Source of the DNA: Ferdinandcohnia sp036962705
Lineage (GTDB): Bacteria > Bacillota > Bacilli > Bacillales > Bacillaceae_L
Assembly (NCBI RefSeq): GCF_036962705.1
Contig: NZ_JBALOQ010000003.1
Span: 292,661-356,660, forward strand
Length of the DNA: 64,000 nucleotides
Direction of reading: 5' to 3'
Shown here: piece after piece, positions 60,299 through 64,000 of the stretch
Position numbering within the stretch: position 1 is the stretch's first letter
How the letters are laid out: the number at the start of each line of letters is the position of its first letter
Made by a program: the position numbers and the translations under genes
Notes under the pieces: generated by a model
Told to the model about the DNA's origin: nothing
Databases searched by the model: none
What the model saw: the letters and a program-made list of their open reading frames with translations, nothing else

Positions 60299-61898
60299 CC
60301 TCTTGGCCTTTCAATGACGATTTCGGTGTCCATTCCTTTTTAGAGTCCCATCTTTTTACATCCTGTGGCTTTAACTCTGCTGGCCGATTCTTTAACCATC
60401 GAAGTGGAGCGCGAATGAATGAATCTTTCATGCCCGTAAAATTCCCTGGGGCAACAGGTGCCATATACGGAAGACCAAATGAACGTAATGATAGCATATG
60501 ATTGAGGATGAACATAACCCCAAACGCTAAACCAAGTAATCCAAAAGTTCCAGCGAGAATAATTAAGGGGAAACGCAGCATCCGAAAAGCTGTTGCTGCA
60601 TTATACGAAGGTGTTGCAAACGACCCAATCGTGGATAGTGCAATAATTACAACTGTTATTGGACTAACGAATCCAGCCATAACAGCTGCTTGTCCAATAA
60701 CTAGCACCCCAACAATCGAAAGCGCCCCACCTACCTGCTGAGGCATTCGGACGGTTGCTTCACGTAATATTTCCATCGCCACCTCCATCAAAAACACCTC
60801 AATAAATACCGGGAAGGGGACCCCAGCACGACCGCTTGAAGCAGCGACAACAAATTTCGCTGGAATCATCTCTGGATGATAGCAAAGAACCGTTACATAA
60901 AAGGACGAAAATGTTAAGGAAAAGATGAGAGACATAAAGCGAATCAAGCGAACCGCACTCGTGATTAAGAACCTCTCATTATAATCCTCACTCGTTTGAT
61001 AAAACTGATTAAAAATTGCAGGTACAACCAATACAAACGGAGAACCATCTACTAATAGTACGATTCTACCTTCTAGTAAATTACCTACGGCTTTATCTGG
61101 CCGTTCCGTATTTTGAACCTGTGGAAATGGCGACCGAGGGTTATCCTCAATAAACTGCTCAATATATCCAGCATCCAGTATTCGGTCGATGTCAATCCGA
61201 TCTAAACGCTTTTTCACCTCATTTAATAACTCTTGGTTTACAATACCCTCCATGTAACAAATTCCCACTCTAGTTTTTGTACGCCTACCAACTTCCATGT
61301 GCTCTATTCTAAACTCAGGAACAGGTAAACGATAACGTAATAGAGATACATTCGTCATGATTTGTTCTATGAACCCATCTCGAGGACCCCTAACCACTCT
61401 CTCAGTTTCAGGTTGTGCGAGACTTCGCTTCTCAGGCTTGAATGCATCAAGAAGGAGAGCTTGCTCTGAACCCTCAATTAAAACGATACATTGCCCTCTC
61501 AATAGACCAGTTAATAAAATTGATAGCCTTGACTCAGATGTTCCTGAACAATGATACAGCACATCTTCCAGTAGGCTGGACGTGAGACAGTTTGTGGTGA
61601 TTTTGGATTTAATGTAGGACTCACCGGGTCTTTTCTCTTGAAGAGGCTTAATAATATCTCTATCAATTTTTTCTTGATCAACTAAGCTATTCATATAAAG
61701 GACGACAGCTAAGGCTTCACCAAATAAATGAAACCTTCTAGTTGAAAAATCGATATCGCTTTCGAAAATTAGTTTAACCTCTTCTACCGTATGTTCTAAG
61801 TCATTGCTTATACTTTCTTGCTTTGACTCTAAGACTTGACTCTCAGGTAATGAGATTTCTTGTTGGTGTTTTTCTTTCTTTTTGAAAAATGACGGCAT
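60279..61898 (-). CDS. gerXA: Spore germination protein, GerXA (GerAA) family
   Basis: A subunit of the germinant receptor, 539 residues. A hydrophilic N-terminal domain (1-290) includes LLTGLLRGQCIVLIEGSE and ERVVRGPRDGFIEQI, and a C-terminal region (295-480) has five or six membrane helices with GRAGVPFPVFIEVFLMEVA and REATVRMPQQVGG. It is first in an overlapping A-B-C operon with GGGGGGAG before the ATG and a sigma-G-like promoter, so expression in the forespore is expected. Confidence 0.95.
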   Translation of the reverse strand: MPSFFKKKEKHQQEISLPESQVLESKQESISNDLEHTVEEVKLIFESDIDFSTRRFHLFGEALAVVLYMNSLVDQEKIDRDIIKPLQEKRPGESYIKSKITTNCLTSSLLEDVLYHCSGTSESRLSILLTGLLRGQCIVLIEGSEQALLLDAFKPEKRSLAQPETERVVRGPRDGFIEQIMTNVSLLRYRLPVPEFRIEHMEVGRRTKTRVGICYMEGIVNQELLNEVKKRLDRIDIDRILDAGYIEQFIEDNPRSPFPQVQNTERPDKAVGNLLEGRIVLLVDGSPFVLVVPAIFNQFYQTSEDYNERFLITSAVRLIRFMSLIFSLTFSSFYVTVLCYHPEMIPAKFVVAASSGRAGVPFPVFIEVFLMEVAMEILREATVRMPQQVGGALSIVGVLVIGQAAVMAGFVSPITVVIIALSTIGSFATPSYNAATAFRMLRFPLIILAGTFGLLGLAFGVMFILNHMLSLRSFGLPYMAPVAPGNFTGMKDSFIRAPLRWLKNRPAELKPQDVKRWDSKKEWTPKSSLKGQEDGDSNG

Positions 61899-61920
61899 CC
61901 TTCTCCCCCCTTCAATTTGC

Positions 61921-61950
61921 TATTCTGTTTCAAGCATTTTTATCCATGCA
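61921..61950 (-). promoter_or_regulatory. Sigma-G-like promoter of the ger operon
   Basis: Read leftward: TGCATG, 17 bases, CAGAATA, close to the forespore sigma-G pattern. It lies 23 bases before the gerXA start codon, leaving a very short leader. Confidence 0.55.
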
Positions 61951-62109
61951 TAAATTGGGAGAAATAGTACTTTTTATAGGACTTTAGTATTATGTAGTTG
62001 TATAAGGGAAATATTAATTTAAACTATTGGGATTAAAAACGAGGCGTCTTTAGATTATGTTCTTCATCTAAATCTATCACAGAGACTTATTGCATTAGAA
62101 CTTTTTGGT

Positions 62110-62190
62110 TACTGTCATTATTTGAAAATTACTGTCACTAAATCAAAATTACTGTCACAATCGGAAAAATACTGTCACTAGCGAAATAAC
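62110..62190. repeat. Four-unit 20-bp tandem repeat
   Basis: TACTGTCA recurs at 62110, 62130, 62150 and 62170 with an exact 20-base period. Eight to eleven bases are conserved (AATTACTGTCAC) and the rest varies. It lies in the 61899-62302 gap between the divergent ger operon and DUF2238 gene. A small CAAGGA / TCCTTG hairpin follows near 62214. Confidence 0.85.
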
Positions 62191-62302
62191 CCATATAAAA
62201 CAATCAAAAGCCACAAGGAATCTCCTTGGGGCACAGTGTATGGTATGTAATATTTTTATATTGAAATACTAATTAAAATCCATTAAATCTGGAGTGAAAC
62301 CT

Positions 62303-62923
62303 TTGAAGAGAGATAAAAAAAGTACACTTATACATATTTTCCTTCTTTTCATTGTACTTTCTGTTTTACTTTGGTCAGGAATAAAACCTAACACATATAG
62401 AGATTGGGCTTTAGAAGTAGTTCCGTCTGTCATCGGAATAATTATTCTAATATCGACATACAATAAATTCCGTTTTACAACCTTAGCATATGTGATTATT
62501 GCAATTCTTTGCATTCTTACGTTTGTTGGCGGTCATTATACATATGCTAAAGTTCCTCTTTTTAATTGGATCAAAGAGGAATTCCATCTAAACCGGAATC
62601 ACTATGATCGATTTGGACATTTTCTAAAAGGGCTACTTGCAATTGTAATTAGAGAAATCATAATAAGGAAAACCGAGTTAAAAAAAGGTTTCTGGGTAGT
62701 TACTTTTGTTTTAAGTGCTACCTTAGCGATTGCAGCCCTATATGAAATTATTGAGTGGCTAGTTTCTAAAATCGCACATGGTGGAAAGGCTGCGAAGGAC
62801 TTCTTAGGTACTCAAAGTGATATCTGGGATACTCAATGGGATATGTCTTTAACCTTTTTAGGTTCAATTCTTGCATTACTAATTTTCAGCAAACTTCATA
62901 ATCGTTTATTAAATAAATTGTAA
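62303..62923 (+). CDS. DUF2238 (YjdF-like) membrane protein
   Basis: Multipass protein of about 206 residues with six hydrophobic helices. The HYTYAKVP, NHYDRFGHFLKG and EWLVSKIAHGGKAAKDFLG-type segments, with DTQWDMSL near the end, are characteristic of DUF2238. The function is unknown; conserved His, Asp and Glu residues in the membrane suggest metal or acid-base chemistry. The frame opens at a GTG at 62294 that lies in the ribosome site GGAGTG; the TTG at 62303 is better spaced. Confidence 0.85.
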   Translation: MKRDKKSTLIHIFLLFIVLSVLLWSGIKPNTYRDWALEVVPSVIGIIILISTYNKFRFTTLAYVIIAILCILTFVGGHYTYAKVPLFNWIKEEFHLNRNHYDRFGHFLKGLLAIVIREIIIRKTELKKGFWVVTFVLSATLAIAALYEIIEWLVSKIAHGGKAAKDFLGTQSDIWDTQWDMSLTFLGSILALLIFSKLHNRLLNKL

Positions 62924-62978
62924 AGGTCATGATAGCTACATATAGAGACCATACTAAAAAAAGAAAGGAGGAATAACC

Positions 62979-63140
62979 GTGACAGATAAGAAAAACCAAA
63001 ATAAATTAAAAAACAATTCTACTCAAAATCAGTATAAAGAAGAAGTAAGTATGGAGATGCTTGCTGAACGTGCTCTAGCTGAAACTATACGTGAGGGTGG
63101 TGCGTTTGCACGAAAGAACGATGAGCGTTTTAAACAATAG
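62979..63140 (+). CDS. Small hydrophilic protein of unknown function
   Basis: A 53-residue frame starting with GTG 6 bases after AAAGGAGG, a very strong ribosome site. The N-terminal 20 residues are Asn/Lys/Gln-rich, and the C-terminal part (EMLAERALAETIREGGAF, then ARKNDERF) looks helical. It resembles the small spore-associated proteins of Bacilli in size and composition, but I do not recognise the family. The IS3 element begins 29 bases after its stop codon. Confidence 0.65.
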   Translation: MTDKKNQNKLKNNSTQNQYKEEVSMEMLAERALAETIREGGAFARKNDERFKQ

Positions 63141-63223
63141 GGTATTTAACCAAATAACTCACCGTAATTGAACTGCACCAAAATTGTTAGACACAAAACT
63201 AACAATGGAGGTGCAGTTTTTAT

Positions 63224-63733
63224 ATGGCTAAATTTACATTCGAGGACAAGTTATGGGCAGTAAAAGAGTATGAAAATGGAAGCCATTCTTATCGTGATAT
63301 TGCTAAAAAGCTTGGTACGGTTCATAAAACCATTCAAAAATGGGTAAACCTTTACAGGGAATATGGAGAGGATTCTTTAAGAAAAAGTTATACAAAATAC
63401 TCCGCAGCGTTTAAAATGGAGGTACTCAAATATATGGACGACAATTGGGCATCTCTAAATGATACAGCGGTGAAGTTTAAAATTCCTGATCCCTCCATCA
63501 TCAGAACATGGAGGAAAGCTGTAGAAACAGAAGGAGTAGAAGCCCTATTACCAAAGAAGAAGGGGCGACCTCCAATGAAAAAAGCAAGAAAAACGGATGA
63601 GCCGAATAATCAAACAAAGGAATCCCTTATCCAGGAAGTCGAACGGTTACGAATGGAGAACGCTTATCTAAAAAAGTTGAATGCCTTAGTTCAGAAACAG
63701 GAAAAATTACAAGAAAACTCAAAGCGCAAGTAA
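63224..63733 (+). CDS. IS3-family transposase OrfA
   Basis: DNA-binding part of the transposase, 169 residues. Two helix-turn-helix units are visible (YRDIAKKLGTVHKTIQKWV near 24-42 and LNDTAVKFKIPDPSIIRTW near 79-97), then a basic linker and a C-terminal leucine-zipper-like coiled coil (ESLIQEVERLRMENAYLKKL). The A6G slippery sequence at 63670-63676, on codons AAA AAG, allows a -1 shift into orfB to make the full transposase. The ribosome site GGAGG lies 11 bases before the ATG. Confidence 0.92.
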   Translation: MAKFTFEDKLWAVKEYENGSHSYRDIAKKLGTVHKTIQKWVNLYREYGEDSLRKSYTKYSAAFKMEVLKYMDDNWASLNDTAVKFKIPDPSIIRTWRKAVETEGVEALLPKKKGRPPMKKARKTDEPNNQTKESLIQEVERLRMENAYLKKLNALVQKQEKLQENSKRK

Positions 63734-64000
63734 TTTTTGAACTAAGGAATGAATACAAAGTCGCTGATTTAATCAAGATTGCAGACATTAAAAGAAGTAC
63801 TTATTATTTTTGGACAAAACACATGGACCGCCCTGATAAATACGCACCGGTGAAAGAAGCGATACAAGAAATTTATCACCAACATAAAGGCCGTTATGGA
63901 CACCGTAACATTAAAAAAGAGCTTGATAAGAAAGGTTTTAGACATGATCCAAAAACTGTCCTCAAGTTAATGAACGAACTAGGGATTAAGTGCCAAGTTC
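63671..64000 (+). CDS. IS3-family transposase OrfB, 3' end outside window
   Basis: The -1 frame relative to orfA stays open from the slippery site to the window end. It reads RNEYKVADLIKIADIKRSTYYFW and later HKGRYGHRNIKKELDKKGF, the HTH_21 region that precedes the DDE integrase core of IS150-type OrfB. The catalytic DDE residues lie beyond position 64000, so integrity cannot be judged. The protein is made by fusion with OrfA. Confidence 0.88.

Larger units (their letters stand above)
63169..64000 (+). mobile_element. IS3-family insertion sequence (IS150 group), cut by window edge
   Basis: The left end begins TGAACTGCACCAAAATTGTT at 63169. Close behind, nested inverted arms (AACTGCACC / GGTGCAGTT and TTGTTAG / CTAACAA) surround the orfA ribosome site. 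The element contains orfA, a frameshift signal and the start of orfB. The right end and any target duplication are outside the window. Confidence 0.9.

Noticed and set aside
62110..62190. Plasmid-type iterons marking a replication origin
   Set aside because: No replication initiator gene or AT-rich unwinding box nearby; the locus lies between chromosomal ger and DUF2238 genes.

Overview
The window reads as chromosome of a low-GC, endospore-forming Bacillaceae. Support for this comes from lipoteichoic acid synthase, a gerABC-type germinant receptor operon with a sigma-G-like promoter, PurR boxes, CcpA cre sites, lutABC, YesM/YesN-type regulators and AAGGAGG ribosome binding sites. I cannot name the species. 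No rRNA, tRNA or CRISPR array was seen.

Layout. 1-8.9 kb: housekeeping genes (ltaS, a membrane metallophosphoesterase, an mhqD-mhqP-like pair, an XRE-cupin regulator, guaC with paired PurBoxes, small proteins, an MFS exporter). 8.9-10.7 kb: an HhH protein and an AarF/UbiB-type kinase. 10.8-19.7 kb: what appears to be a complete protocatechuate 2,3-cleavage (pra) pathway from 4-hydroxybenzoate to pyruvate and acetyl-CoA, with praBEGFDCA-I on the minus strand and the praH decarboxylase divergent. 19.9-25.9 kb: a ribose-type sugar ABC transporter, a Gfo/Idh/MocA oxidoreductase and a LacI regulator whose likely operators are visible. 26-30 kb: miscellaneous genes. 31-43.3 kb: a catabolic region I cannot assign to a known pathway: acyl-CoA ligase, MFS permease, ThDP-dependent lyase-like enzyme, LrgA/LrgB, MBL-fold hydrolase, SDR, [3Fe-4S] ferredoxin, P450, thiolase, DUF35 protein and 3-hydroxyacyl-CoA dehydrogenase. 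44-48.2 kb: lutABC and a GntR/FadR-type regulator. 48.5-55.2 kb: a VanY/LdcB-type peptidase, a repeat array, a YesN/YesM pair, an orphan DctP solute receptor and a GH105 hydrolase. 55.4-62 kb: small genes, two gene remnants and the ger operon. 62.3-64 kb: a DUF2238 membrane protein, a small protein and the 5' part of an IS3-family element cut by the window edge.

Regulation. One operator form, GT(C/G)A(T/C)C-N-G(A/G)T(C/G)AC, occurs before lrgAB, three times before the P450/thiolase operon, before lutABC and before the GntR gene, so the unassigned region and lactate use may share one regulator or closely related ones. cre sites suggest carbon catabolite control of the pra genes, the sugar ABC operon, the ThDP enzyme operon and the dctP operon.

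Non-coding DNA is rich in repeats: two copies of a structured element with a covarying hairpin, two degenerate tandem arrays that both have a period near 52 bp, two loci bounded by inverted GGGACGGTTC-type repeats, a 145-bp MITE-like element inside the pra operon, a 20-bp tandem array, and three decayed gene remnants.
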